A DNA stretch of 64,000 bases. It comes from Cherax quadricarinatus. Taxonomy: Eukaryota > Arthropoda > Malacostraca > Decapoda > Parastacidae. The first letter of the stretch is position 1. Every line of letters starts with the position of its first letter. Where the stretch lies: assembly GCF_038502225.1 (NCBI RefSeq), contig NC_091374.1, positions 4,908,909 through 4,972,908 on the forward strand. Direction: 5' to 3'. The position numbers and the translations under genes are program-made. Under the pieces are notes generated by a model. It was not told the origin of the DNA. It searched no databases and worked only from the letters and a program-made list of their open reading frames with translations. Positions 8,497 to 18,909 of this stretch are shown in pieces.

Positions 8497-11400
8497 CTGT
8501 TAGTGATAAACATTAACATTTAATTCACACACTGACTGTCAGTGCTATTCTAGATTCATTGACACAAAAATAAAAAAAATTTGGTGTTACATGACCACTG
8601 GGTTAAGCACTTTTCCATAAGAACATAAGACAGGAGGAACACTGCAGCAGGCCTATTGGCCCATACTAGGCAGGTCCTTTACATGTGGAAAAAGACACTT
8701 ATGTACAGTTCAGGACATTTATTAAAGGAAACGTTTCGCCACGAGTGGCTTCTTCAGTCCTAATATAACATTAACCTCTCAAGCATTCTTGTTTTAAATC
8801 TCTTCAAGGGGAAAAGATGGGGGGGGGGGGTATTAATGAAGGGCTCTTGATCCAAGGAATTTTAGCTACCCTTCCCCTTCCATGGATAAACCCTAATTGT
8901 TTCCCATTTCTATATAGGTTTAATGCAAGTCCTTTAACTAATCAGTGACCTACATCTGGATCTTAATTGTGTTCCTAACTTAAGTGTTAGCCAAGTCCTA
9001 CATTTTCTGAACAAGGTCACTCTTTGCCAACCTTGGTATTCAATGGATTTTTTTAATCTATGCACAAACTAGATATATGCAATTAGGTAGTGTTGGCCTC
9101 AATTAGCAAACAGAAGCCTCTTTCCAACCCTGTGCTGAATAACCCACAGTTTTTTATGCCTCACTTTAATACATTAACTTACATCTTCATTTTCTCATTA
9201 TACAGCCTCCCCTCACTTAACCCTTTGACTGTCGCAACTCCCAATCCTAATGTCTCTCAGCGTTGCAAAATATTAAAAAAAAAAAAAAATTATTATGAAA
9301 TGATAGAGAATCTTTTCCTGATGCTAATCAGACCATAAGTACAAAATTTGATGGAAAACTTACTGAATTACACTCTTGAGAAATTAGCAATCTCGGCGAT
9401 ATTTACGCATCAGCGATTTCGCCCACCGAGCCCTATTTTCGGCCAATTCCATTGTTCCAGGCAACCAAACTCGGCTATTTCTTTAGATTTCCATTTGTTC
9501 CATCAACTGAGTACAAGAAACTGCCCATTTACCGATTTCAACTACCCAATAAAGTGGTCAGAAATAGGCAATTTGGTCAATTTCAGGCAAATTAAAAAAT
9601 ATGCCTATTTCAAAATAGTGTCCAGAATGAACAATGCAGACATTCCTGACACTAAAATAACATTTTCTCTGTTCATCAGTCATGTCTCCAGGCCCCTATT
9701 ATATTACTCTTGCTTTCTATTTTGAATTTTTATTCACAAGGGGGCTCTGGTGGCCTGGTGGTTAACGCTCTCGCTTCACACGGTGAGGGCCTGGGTTCGA
9801 TTCCCAGCCAGAGTAGAAACATTGGACGTGTTTCTTTCCACCTGTTGTCTATGTTCCCCATCAGTAAAATGGGTACCTGGGTGTTAGTCGACTGGTGTGG
9901 GTCGCATCCTGGGACACTGACCTAAGGAGGCCTGGTCACAGACCGGGCCGCGGGGGCGTTGACCCCCGGAACTCTCTCCAGATAAACTCTCTCTCTCTCT
10001 CCAGATAAACAAAAAGTAGAAGATTTACTGTTATGCAGACTACTACATTACTGTAATAATTGTATAAATAATGTCAACCCATTCATGACTGCGTATTAGA
10101 ATGGCTAGTTGGACACTTATTGGACAATGATGTCATTTGTCGACTCTTGAACATTGGCAAAAATCGAACATTTCTGCTACTTTGAGTTCCATTTCAAGGT
10201 CCTTTTCATAGCGAAACCAATCAAAATCATCTCTACTTCTATAATATGTCTTCCATACTGTACAGTGGACCCCCGGTTAACGATTTTAATCCGTGCAAGA
10301 GGGATAATTGTTATGCGAAATAATCGTTATGCGAATGAATTTTCCCCATAAGAAATAATGGAAATAAAATTAATCCGTGCAAGACGCCCAAAAGTACGAA
10401 AAAAATTTTTTTTTACCACATGAAATGTTAATTTTAATACACACAAACTGAAAAAGGCATGCACAATTACATGACACTTACTTTTATTGAAGATCTGGTG
10501 ATGATTGATGGGATGGGAGGAGGGGAGAGCATTATCTTCTTACTGTTTAGAAGGGGAATCCCCTTCCATTAGGACTTGAGGTAGCAAGTCCTTTTCCGGG
10601 GTTACTTCCCTTCTTCTTTTAATGCCACTAGGACCAGCTTGAGAGTCACTGGACCTCTGTCGCACAACAAATCTGTCCATAGAGCTCTGTACCTCCCGTT
10701 CCTTTACGATTTGTCTAAAATGGGCCACAACATTGTCATTGAAATAGTCACCAGCACGGCTTGCAACAGCTGTGTCAGGGTGATTTTCATCTATAAAGGT
10801 TTGCAGTTCAACCCACTGTGCACACATTTCCTTAATCTTTGAAGTAGGCACAATGGATTCCACAACTGGCATAGGCTTCTCAGGGTTAGCCCCAAACCCT
10901 TCAAAATCTTTCTTAATTTCCATACTAATTCTCACCCTTTTTACCACAGGGTTGGCACTAGAAGCTTTCTTGGGGCCCATGGTCACTTATTTTCCAGAAA
11001 CAGCACCGAAAACACTGTAATAATACGAAATATTCCGAGTGTATGCTTGGATGTTACCGCGGAGGCTGGCTGGTAAACAATGGGACGGGCGGCACATGTG
11101 AGGGCACATTGGACGCGTCTCGGACGAAAATCGGTGAGCGGGTTTTTAATCGGTATGCGCGGCAAAAATTTTGCGATAAAAGTAAGCGGTATGCGGAAAA
11201 ATTGCTATGTGATGCCATCGTTATGCGGGGGTCCACTGTACTATATACATCGAACACATTGGCTCGTAAGATGTATGTATAAGCTCAAAACAGTCAAAGG
11301 GTTAACGATGGAGTTCCATTTCTAAGACCACATCGTTAAATGAATTTGTTGCTATGTGAGGAGCATACTATAGCAGTAGCGAGTTTGTGTCAACCATCTT

Positions 11401-12019
11401 TGATATTGTCTTAATGTCACCTTTGTGCCATTTATAACATTTCTGGTATACAGTGGTACCCAGAGTTTTGGTCATAATTCGTTCCAGAAGGGTGTTCGAG
11501 CACTGTTACCGAACAAATTTGTTCCCATAAGGAATTATGTAAATTAGATTAGTCCGTTTCAGACCCCCCAATACAATAATACACTTACATAATTATTCGA
11601 GTTGGGAGCTGTACGAAACTCAGGGTACCACTGTATTTTTAAATGTTTACACAGTAGTGTGCTGTACAGTGGACCCTTGAGTTTTGTAAGCCTCATGCTT
11701 CATAAATTTTGCCTTTCGGCAACTTTTTTCCTCAAAATATAGCCTTGCGGTTTGTAATTTGCCTTGCCATTCTTTGTTCATCCGGAACGTATACGAATGG
11801 CTTCCCAGCATCCGCACCACACAAACTCACCCCACACACCATTCCCAGTCAGTGTGGCATTGTTTATGGGCAAGCGACTATCATCCCAAGTGTTCATACG
11901 ATAAATTTTGTAATAATCGATTGTTTGTGCTTACAACTGCTAAATAAGCAACCATGGGCCAAAAGAAAACTCCTAGTTCCAGCCCTTTGGTAAAGAAGGC
12001 AAGAAACAACAGGGTACCT

Positions 12020-12071
<52 letters not shown>

Positions 12072-14083
12072 ACATGTATAGTATGCAAAATCATGGAGAA
12101 GATTATCAGGAGAAGAGTGGTGGAACACCTAGAAAGGAACGATCTCATCAACAGCAGCCAACATGGTTTCAGGGACGGGAAATCCTGTGTCACAAACCTA
12201 CTGGAGTTCTATGACATGGTGACAGCAGTAAGACAAGAGAGAGAGGGGTGGGTGGATTGCATTTTCTTGGACTGCAAGAAGGCGTTTGACACAGTTCCAC
12301 ACAAGAGATTGGTGCAAAAACTGGAGGACCAAGCAGGGATAACAGGGAAGGCACTACAATGGATCAGGGAATACTTGTCAGGAAGACAGCAGCGAGTCAT
12401 GGTACGTGGCGAGGTGTCAGAGTGGGCACCTGTGACCAGCAGGGTCCCGCAGGGGTCAGTCCTAGGGCCAGTGCTGTTTCTGGTATTTGTGAACAACATG
12501 ACGGAAGGAATAGACTCTGAGGTGTCCCTGTTTGCAGATGACGTGAAGTTGATGAGAAGAATTCACTCGATCGAAGACCAGGCAGAACTACAAAGGGATC
12601 TGGACAGGCTGCAGACCTGGTCCAGCATTTGGCTCCTGGAGTTCAATCCCACCAAGTGCAAAGTCATGAAGATTGGGGAAGGGCAAAGAAGACCGCAGAC
12701 GGAGTACAGTCTAGGGGGCCAGAGACTACAAACCTCACTCAAGGAAAAAGATCTTGGGGTGAGTATAACACCAGGCACATCTCCTGAAGCGCACATCAAT
12801 CAAATAACTGCTGCAGCATATGGGCGCCTAGCAAACCTCAGAACAGCATTCCAACATCTTAATAAGGAATCATTCAGGACCCTGTACACCGTGTCGTTAG
12901 GCCCATATTGGAGTATGCGGCACCAGTTTGGAACCCACACCTAGCCAAGCACGTGAAGAAACTAGAGAAAGTGCAAAGGTTTGCAACAAGACTAGTCCCA
13001 GAGCTAAGAGGTATGTCCTACGAGGAGAGGTTAAGGGAAATCAACCTGACGACACTGGAGAACAGGAGAGATAGGGGGGACATGATAACGACATACAAAA
13101 TACTGAGAGGAATTGACAAGGTGGACAAAGACAGGATGTTCCAGAGATTGGACACAGTAACAAGGGGACACAGTTGGAAGCTGAAGACACAGATGAATCA
13201 CAGGGATGTTAGGAAGTATTTCTTCAGCCACAGAGTAGTCAGTAAGTGGAATAGTTTGGGAAGCGATGTAGTGGAGGCAGGATCCATACATAGCTTTAAG
13301 CAGAGGTATGATAAAGCTCACGGCTCAGGGAGAGTGACCTAGTAGCGATCAGTGAAGAGGCGGGACCAGGAGCTCGGACTCGACCCCCGCAACCTCAACT
13401 AGGCGAGTACACACACACCAGCCAAGGTAATTCCCCACATACACGATTTGATTTGAGTGGGACTTGCAGATGAGTGAATAGAATTATCAAACCTTATTGC
13501 TTGGGGAGCATTGAAAATTGGGATGGGCAAATATTTCATTAGTGGGATGGTTTGTAAAGGACCTGCCTAGTATGGGCCAACAGGTCTGCTGCAGTGTTCC
13601 TGCTTATCTTCACCAGCCATGGTTGGTTGGTTGGTAGGTTCGTACGTTCGTAGGTTCGTTCGTTCGTTCGTAGGTTCGTTCGTTCGTAGGTTCGTTCGTT
13701 GGTTGGTTGGTTCGTTCGTTCGTAGGTTCGTTCGTTCGTAGGTTCGTTCGTTCGTAGGTTCGTTGGTTTGTTCGTTCGAAGGTTCGTTGGTTCGTTGGTA
13801 GGTTGGTTCGTTGGTAGGTTGGTTCGTTGGTAGGTTGGTTCGTTGGTAGGTTGGTAGGTTGGTTCGTTGGTAGGTTGGTTCGTTGGTAGGTTGGTTCGTT
13901 GGTAGGTTGGTTCGTTGGTAGGTTGGTTCGTTGGTAGGTTGGTTCGTTGGTAGGTTGGTTCGTTGGTAGGTTGGTTCGTTGGTAGGTTGGTTCGTTGGTA
14001 GGTTGGTTCGTTGGTAGGTTGGTTCGTTGGTAGGTTGGTTCGTTGGTAGGTTGGTTCGTTCGTAGGTTCGTTCGTTCATAGGT

Positions 14084-14122
<39 letters not shown>

Positions 14123-17100
14123 ATCAATGTAAAGAAACTAGAGAAAGTGCAAAGGTTTGCAACAAGACTAGTCCCAGAGTTAAGAGGTATGTCCTATGAG
14201 GAGAGGTTAAGGGAAATCAACCTGACGACACTGGAGGACAGGAGAGATAGGGGGGACATGATAACGACTTACAAAATACTGAGAGGAATTGACAAGGTGG
14301 ACAAAGACAGGATGTTCCAGAGACTGGACACAGCAACACGGGGACACAGTTGGAAGCTGAAGACACAGATGAATCAAAGGGATGTTAGGAAGTATTTCTT
14401 CCGCCACAGAGTAGTCAGCAAGTGGAATAGTTTGGGAAGCGATGTAGTGGAGGCAGGATCCATACATAGCTTTAAGCAGAGGTACGATAAAGCTCATGGT
14501 TCAGGGAAAGTGACCTAGTAGCGACCAGTGAAGAGGCGGGGCCAGGAGCTTGGACTCGACCCCTGCAACCTCAACTAGGTGAGTGTACACACATACACAC
14601 ACAAAATTTGATATGAGTGGGATTTGCGCATGAGTGAATAGAATTATCAAATCTTATTGCTTGGGGAGCATTGAAAATTAGGTTGGGCAAATATTCCATT
14701 AGTGGGATGGTTTGTGAAGGACCTGCCTAGTATGGGCCAACAGGCCTGCTGCAGTGTTCCTGCTTTATGTTCACCAACTGAGGAAATTGCTTCAGAGGAG
14801 GAAGAGAGGAAAGAGGGTGCCTTCTTCAAAGATTAAGGGCATCTGTGCAAAGTGGAGTGAGGTGCAAACATTTGTGGAGGAACATCACCCTAACCCTCTC
14901 CCCTCCTCCCGTCTTCCGTACACCAACAAGAGTCTTCAATAAAGATAAGTGTGATGTTATTATTGTTTTATACTTGATTTCTCATTCTTTTCTGTATGTA
15001 AATCTATATTTAATTTATAAAAAAATAATTTTTTTTAATACTTTTGGGTGTCTGGAACGGATTAATTGGATTTACATTATTTCTTATGGGGAAAATAGTT
15101 TCGCCATTCGTAAATTTTGCCTTTCATCAGACTCTCTGGAACGGATTAAGAAATTCGAGGGTCCACTGTATACTGAATTAAACAGAATAGAGGAAATCAG
15201 CTCTAATATACATTATTTAGGTATGAGTACTGGTCAGAGAGCCTGTCGTAAGTCTGAGGCGTCGGTAAACGAGTATGTCGCTAAGTGAGGAGAGGCTGTA
15301 TTCATCTTTCTAGGAGCTTAACTTTTTGAATGGTAACATACCTGTACAGCCTAAAAAACATTTGGAGCAAGACATTTAAAAAACTATTATGTATTCAGTA
15401 AATTTCAGTGTGGCACTGACCTGGTCTGAGTTTTGGTTTCCTAGATGGTTTATTACCATTGTTACTCTCAACCTCAGATGATCCACTTGCGCCAGTTCGT
15501 GTCTTACTTCTATAACCATCCCCTCGCTTGTGGCGCTCCCAGTCTTCTATGCGTTCAAGCCTTCGTTTCTCTTCTTGCTGTAAAAAATTACTATATTAAT
15601 TTTTTTACTTTTGTATTTTTTTAACACGTTGGTCGTCTCCCACCGAGGCAGGGTGACACAAAAAGAGAATACTTTCATCATCATTCAACACTTTCACCTC
15701 ACACATACATAATCAATGTCTTTGCAGAGGCACTCAGATATGAGTTTAAAAGTTAACCTCCAAACTGCCAATATCCCAAACCCCTCCTTTAAAGTGCAAG
15801 CATTGTACCTCCCATTTCCAGGACTCAAGTCCAGCTAACTGGTTTCACTGAATCCCTTCACAAAATATTACCCTGCTCACACTCCAACAGCTCGTCAGGT
15901 CGCAAAAACTATTCGTCTCCATTCACTCGTATCTAACACGCTTACGCATGCTTGCTGGAAGTCCAAGCCTCTTGCCCACAAAATCTCCTTTACCCCCTCC
16001 CTCCAACCTTTTTGAGGATGACCCCTACCCCGCCTTCCTTCCCCTACAGATTTATACACTCTCCAAGGCATTCTACTCTGATCCATTCTCTCTGAAAGAC
16101 TAAACCATCTCAACAACCCCTCTTCAGCCCTCTGACTAATACTTTTGTTAACTCCACACCACCTAATTTCCACACACTGCATTCTCTGCATAATATTTAC
16201 ACCACACATTGCCGTTAGACAGGACATCTCCACTGCCTCCAGCCACCTCTTTGCTGCAGCATTTGCAACCCAAACTTCACACCCATATAAGAGTGTTGGT
16301 ACCACTATACTTTCATACATTCCCTTCTTTGCCTCCATGGATTATGTTTTTTGTCTCCACAGATACCTCAAGGCACCACTCGCCTTTTTCCCTTCATCAA
16401 TTCTATGGTTAACCTCATCCTTCATGAACCCATCCACTGACAAGTCAACTCCCAAATATCTGAAAACACACTTCTTCCATACTCCCTCACTCCGATGTGA
16501 TATCCAATTTTTCTTTATCTAAATCGTTTGATACCCTCATTACATTACTCTTATCTATATTCACTTTAAACTTTCTACCTTTACCCACCCTCCCAAACTC
16601 TTCCACTAACCTTTGCCTACAGGTTTTGAACCAAGGAGGGGAAGGTCAGATCCATTTCCCTTCACTAAAAGACCCCTCACTGACATCAAGGAACCTACCT
16701 TGAAGGGTGCACAATATTTTGGTAAAAATGTCAAAATTATTTAAAATCTACAAAAATTTCCAATGTTCAACAGTTTAATTAGAATAATCCAATCTAACCT
16801 TCTTTTAAAGTTAATAAGAAAATTACCTCTTTTCTTTTCTCAGCTTGTTTCTGTGCATCTTTATTGTACTGTTCTTGCATTCGAAGGCGAGCTTCATCCA
16901 ATGCCCTTTCTCTTGCCAGAACTTTATCTGGATCTATTGTAGCAGAGGAATATTACACAGTAAAGTACTGATCACTTATATCACTAGAATAACTTCCAAA
17001 TAATTATCAGTTGCTCATAATAAAGTATTTCATGAGATTGAGTTGACAGCAAGAGCTCTAAGATTCCTCTACGAGTCAGTCTACATACTGCAAATAATTA

Positions 17101-18284
17101 TCAGTTGCTCATAATAAAGTATTTCATGAGATTGAGTTGACAGCAAGAGCTCTAAGATTCCTCTACGAGTCAGTCTACATACTGCAATTAAATAATAGTG
17201 CTTACCTTTGTGATATTTTGCGGCTTCTTTAAATTCTTCTCGCTTTCTTAGCCACTGCTGGCATTTTGGCTCTATACGGCGCCACAAAATATAGCAAAAT
17301 AATAAAAAGCCAAGTGTGTACCATCCATTAAAAGCTAGCCATGAAAGTGCTGAAGAAGAAAAAGTTAGCATAAATAGTCTACAGTGCTATACAAGCATCT
17401 AGCAAATTTGTCTTCCTGAAAATACTAAGCACTGAAGACAAAAATTTAAAGTTTCAATTTTCATACCAAAGATATACAATAGCAAGACAATGAGAATAAG
17501 ACAACACAAAACAATTACTTAAATTATTAATATATTAAGAAAAATGCCCAAATACAAACTTCAAAACTCAAAGAACTTTAAATTTTTTTTTTTTTTGGAA
17601 GACTTAAAACTAGAAATTTTGGGAAAGCCCTCAAGTCTACAAAACCAAGATCCTATGCCACTTGTTTAATTAAAGTTTACAATTTGCTATTTAATAATGA
17701 AAGTAACACCTTATCAAGGTAAGTACATTAAGTAATGGCATTATATTGATAACTGCACAATCACACAAAAATAGGCAATTGGGAACCAAATTTTTTTTTT
17801 TTAACAATACAAAGCCAATATCATTACACTATACATGTCATCTGGTCTCTTAAGCCGAAGATATGATGTACTAATACATATTCTCCATTTCGTTAATAAT
17901 GTTATGTTCACTCTAATATTTACGTTTTGTACTGTAAAGTATATACGAGCTATAAATAAATGTGTTAACAGTTAATCATGACTTTAGAAATCCTGGAAGG
18001 TTTCAGCCAGGCCTGTCCAGATTTGTGATGCCCTGCTGTAACTATACTATACACTAGAGCATTGTCTATTATAGCCTTTTAATAAAATTATTAGTCATTT
18101 TGACTCATTAAATTAATTTTGATGCAAGTAATACAGTATATATATTAGCCTTACCTGAATTAATCGAATAAGAAATCAGCCATGGGTGATGTTGTTCAAG
18201 TGTGGGTGGGTGGAGGCCATCAATACTAGCATCCACATCTTCCACCTCATCAGGTTCAGCAATCACCTGTTCTGGTTCCCCCAT
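8408..18284 (-). CDS. SELENOS: Selenoprotein S (SelS/VIMP), five coding exons
   Basis: The CDS joins 18284-18155, 17349-17206, 16933-16827, 15577-15421 and 8496-8408 (627 nt, 208 residues including one selenocysteine). All introns are GT-AG and phases 1-1-0-1 match across every junction. Order of features: an acidic N-terminus (MGEPEQ start); one membrane helix at about residues 47-66 ([15 protein letters not shown]...); a basic coiled coil; the VCP-interacting-like stretch [15 protein letters not shown]; a Ser/Lys/Arg-rich linker; then [16 protein letters not shown] and GGGUG. The Cys and Sec are 13 residues apart, as in vertebrate SelS. The family sits in the ER membrane and recruits p97/VCP in ER-associated degradation, with a Cys-Sec redox pair. 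The human protein is 189 residues, so length agrees. TGA at 8414-8416 is read as Sec because of the following Gly-stop and the SECIS. Confidence 0.93.
8618..8683 (-). mobile_element. LINE-D tail fragment
   Basis: The sequence cataagaacataagacagga, then cactgcagcaggcctattgg and actaggcaggtccttta, is the reverse complement of the LINE-D 3' end at about 2300-2360. Confidence 0.7.
8684..8765 (-). repeat. Penelope-type hammerhead-like motif, single copy
   Basis: On the minus strand: ggactgaagaagccactcgt, then ggcgaaacgtttcctttaat, then aaatgtcc. A short stem (gccac/gtggc) sits between CTGAAGA and GAAAC, and ggac/gtcc can pair outside. Compare the copies at 21151, 35325 and 40187. Confidence 0.5.
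8830..8935 (+). mobile_element. Old SINE-1 fragment
   Basis: The stretch gaagggctcttgatccaagg to tgtttcccatttctatatag matches the middle of SINE-1. Confidence 0.45.
9741..10010 (+). mobile_element. SINE-2, tRNA-Val(CAC)-derived head, LINE-B tail
   Basis: Bases 9743-9815 fold like a tRNA. They have an A-box-like tggcctggtgg, an anticodon-loop ttcacac (CAC, valine) and the B box gggttcgattcc. The body is ggtacctgggtgttagtcga and gtgggtcgcatcctgggaca. The tail ggcctggtcacagaccgggc to aactctctccagataaac is the 3' end of LINE-B. It is a SINE, not a functional tRNA gene. Confidence 0.85.
10263..11238 (-). mobile_element. Tigger-type internally deleted transposon with an intact ORF
   Basis: The inverted ends are cagtggacccccggttaacg at 10263 and cgttatgcgggggtccactg at 11238, flanked by TA on both sides. 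Sub-terminal phrases are also inverted (ttatgcgaa/atgcgg). The only coding content is the 148-residue ORF at 10540-10986. The element sits inside piggyBac-like element A. Confidence 0.85.
10540..10986 (-). CDS. 148-residue fused N- and C-termini of a Tigger transposase
   Basis: The ORF reads [20 protein letters not shown] at the start, [20 protein letters not shown] in the middle, and ends [13 protein letters not shown]. The start matches the N-terminus of Tigger transposases (compare [17 protein letters not shown] near 11954) and the end matches the C-terminus near 4528. The CENP-B-type DNA-binding helices and the entire DDE catalytic core are missing, so it cannot cut DNA. The frame is nevertheless open from ATG to TAA. 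It could be a recent internal-deletion derivative, or a small protein under selection. Promoter use is unknown. Confidence 0.7.
   Translation of the reverse strand: MTMGPKKASSANPVVKRVRISMEIKKDFEGFGANPEKPMPVVESIVPTSKIKEMCAQWVELQTFIDENHPDTAVASRAGDYFNDNVVAHFRQIVKEREVQSSMDRFVVRQRSSDSQAGPSGIKRRREVTPEKDLLPQVLMEGDSPSKQ
11451..11633. mobile_element. 183-bp Tigger-related MITE
   Basis: The ends cagtggtacccagagttttg and aaactcagggtaccactg are inverted and flanked by TA (11449-11450, 11634-11635). It has no coding capacity. Confidence 0.8.
12023..12067. repeat. (CA)n microsatellite
   Basis: About 22 CA units stand at the junction between Tigger sequence and LINE-C. Confidence 0.95.
12072..13420 (+). 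pseudogene. LINE-C reverse transcriptase, one frameshift, 5'-truncated
   Basis: Frame 12093-12944 carries RT motifs in order: [66 protein letters not shown] (the FADD catalytic pair); and [11 protein letters not shown]. Near 12895 one base is missing compared with the copy at 20063-20110 (gtgtcgttaggccc against gtgaatgtcaggccc). The chain continues in frame 12908-13342: [10 protein letters not shown]..., [42 protein letters not shown]. The 3' UTR reads gaagaggcgggaccaggagc, then aacctcaactaggcgagt and a CA-rich tail. It belongs to a CR1/Jockey-like group and would be inactive. Confidence 0.85.
13445..13617 (+). mobile_element. LINE-D 3' end
   Basis: The stretch tttgagtgggacttgcagat, ggggagcattgaaaattggg, gggccaacaggtctgctgca matches the tail of the copy ending at 2365. 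Confidence 0.75.
13617..14086. repeat. GTTGGTTCGTTGGTAG-type minisatellite
   Basis: A 16-bp unit (ggttggttcgttggta) built on a 4-bp gttg/gttc theme repeats for about 470 bp. Its first third is the variant gttcgttcgttcgtag. Long frames on the minus strand ([16 protein letters not shown]) are translations of this repeat. Confidence 0.95.
14087..14123. repeat. (CT)n(CA)n microsatellite
   Basis: A run of ctctctct is followed by cacacaca at the minisatellite/LINE-C junction. Confidence 0.9.
14127..14768 (+). pseudogene. Second copy of LINE-C C-terminus plus LINE-D tail (duplicate of 12958-13615)
   Basis: Frame 14147-14518 repeats [40 protein letters not shown] and [16 protein letters not shown] almost residue for residue with 12973-13342. 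It is followed by the same LINE-C 3' UTR and the same LINE-D tail in the same order. Sharing both tails indicates duplication of a segment rather than independent insertions. Confidence 0.8.
15170..15420. other. SelS intron sequence, no gene
   Basis: No coding signal is seen. The stretch gtaaacgagtatgtcgctaa followed by gtgaggag resembles 11335-11365 and is probably another transposon edge. Confidence 0.35.
15421..15577 (-). CDS. SELENOS: SelS coding exon 4
   Basis: The acceptor is ttttttacag/caagaag and the donor ccag/gtcagt. It encodes [20 protein letters not shown] followed by a Ser/Asn/Lys-rich linker ending KPKLRP. Confidence 0.9.
15625..16640 (-). pseudogene. LINE-E (RTE-like) reverse transcriptase C-terminus and 3' end
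   Basis: Minus frame 15895-16338 reads [71 protein letters not shown], the usual C-terminal region of many invertebrate non-LTR elements. It continues upstream to about 16625 ([20 protein letters not shown]) with stop codons. The 3' tail at 15625-15670 (complement gtcaccctgcctcggtggga, then a t/a-rich end) is shared with SINE-3. RTE assignment is tentative. It lies in SelS intron 3. Confidence 0.75.
16620..16705 (-). mobile_element. Old SINE-1 fragment
   Basis: The stretch ggttttgaaccaaggagggg to acctaccttgaagggtg matches SINE-1 in minus orientation. Confidence 0.5.
16827..16933 (-). CDS. SELENOS: SelS coding exon 3
   Basis: The acceptor is ctacaatag/atccag and the donor aagag/gtaatt. It encodes [20 protein letters not shown] then [16 protein letters not shown], the coiled-coil and p97-binding stretch. 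Confidence 0.9.
16997..17184. repeat. 94-bp tandem duplication in SelS intron 2
   Basis: The unit caaataattatcagttgctc ... gtcagtctacatactg occurs twice back to back (16997-17090, 17091-17184) with no differences seen. It begins 22 bp downstream of the exon 2 donor, so a recent duplication or polymorphism is likely. Confidence 0.9.
17206..17349 (-). CDS. SELENOS: SelS coding exon 2, membrane helix
   Basis: The acceptor is ttcttcag/cacttt and the donor caaag/gtaagc. It encodes [19 protein letters not shown] and [17 protein letters not shown], the transmembrane segment and its cytosolic basic flank. Confidence 0.9.
17350..18154. other. SelS intron 1, no recognisable repeat
   Basis: AT-rich sequence with T and A runs; nothing coding is seen. 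Confidence 0.5.
18155..18284 (-). CDS. SELENOS: SelS coding exon 1
   Basis: The ATG at 18284-18282 gives [20 protein letters not shown]..., an acidic ER-lumenal N-terminus. The donor is attcag/gtaagg. Directly upstream is acag preceded by about 50 T, which looks like a splice acceptor of a 5' UTR intron. Confidence 0.85.
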
Positions 18285-18294
18285 TGTAAATTTC

Positions 18295-18297
<3 letters not shown>

Positions 18298-18350
<53 letters not shown>
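18298..18350. repeat. (A)53 homopolymer; poly-T tract in front of SelS exon 1 acceptor
   Basis: On the minus strand about 50 T residues run into acag/aaatttacaATG. They can serve as an extreme polypyrimidine tract. Homopolymer length in an assembly is unreliable. Confidence 0.7.
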
Positions 18351-18352
<2 letters not shown>

Positions 18353-18679
18353 AGATAAGAGCTCCATGTCAGCCTACAATATATACATATTCATTTAATA
18401 ATAAAAGTTAGTTATTTTTATGTAGAATAAAGTATGTACTTCCATCATAATCTAGCAAGCATTATCTGTAATTAGGCTATTTCAGTAATGACACTAAGGC
18501 ACTTTTTGACAGCACTGCACGTGATGTCAAACAAAACTGAAAAACAATTATATAGTATCTTCATAATTCATTACCACTATGCCTATAATAATAATGATCT
18601 TAATGTATTTGCTGAAGAAATTTGAAACATCTAACTGTAACCTGAAATCTTCCTTTACTATTTTTTTTTACCAGACATG

Positions 18680-18815
18680 ACATCCATTGATCCATTCATG
18701 TGGAAGTACAAAATCTGTAGGAGTCATACAGTGCTGGGGAAATAGAAGGCAATCAAGATCATTAAAAAGGAGGAGAGGTCAGGATCAATTCTTTGGATCA
18801 AGAGCCCCTCAATTA
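18680..18815 (-). mobile_element. SINE-1 copy, minus orientation
   Basis: It runs ccattcatgtggaagtacaa, gtcatacagtgctggggaaa, tttggatcaagagcccctc, in the older subfamily form. Confidence 0.6.
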
Positions 18816-18909
18816 TAATTGTACAATTTCCCCCTTATTAAATTAAGGTATACAAGAGTGTTATATGATTACATTCACAAAAAGCACTCACACCAAATGC
18901 TTCACTATT

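Larger units (their letters stand above)
9221..11301. mobile_element. piggyBac-like non-autonomous element A in a TTAA site
   Basis: The ends are ccctttgactgtcg at 9221 and cagtcaaaggg ending at 11301, flanked by TTAA at 9217-9220 and 11302-11305. CCCTTTG-type ends in TTAA are typical of piggyBac families. The interior aligns by eye with the elements at 37988 and 42877 (phrases catttaccgatttcaactac, gaacaatgcagacattcctg). A SINE-2 and a Tigger derivative are nested inside, which explains its extra length. No transposase ORF is visible. Confidence 0.75.
11667..15168 (+). mobile_element. Tigger-type transposon split by LINE-C, LINE-D and minisatellite insertions
   Basis: The ends are cagtggacccttgagttttg at 11667 and attcgagggtccactg ending at 15168, with TA on each side. 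The N-terminal transposase piece [19 protein letters not shown] begins at 11954. The C-terminal-side piece [20 protein letters not shown] lies near 14825. Together they resemble the deleted ORF at 10540-10986. The UTR repeats the sub-terminal phrase tctggaacggattaa. About 2.7 kb of foreign sequence splits it. Confidence 0.8.

Noticed and set aside
9743..9815. Functional tRNA-Val gene
   Set aside because: It is the head of a SINE-2 with a LINE-B tail; similar heads recur at 22388 and 30655, and the acceptor stem and CCA-side sequence are not independent of the SINE body.
13567..14119. Two overlapping ORFs of about 170 residues ([12 protein letters not shown])
   Set aside because: They are direct translations of the GTTGGTTC minisatellite.
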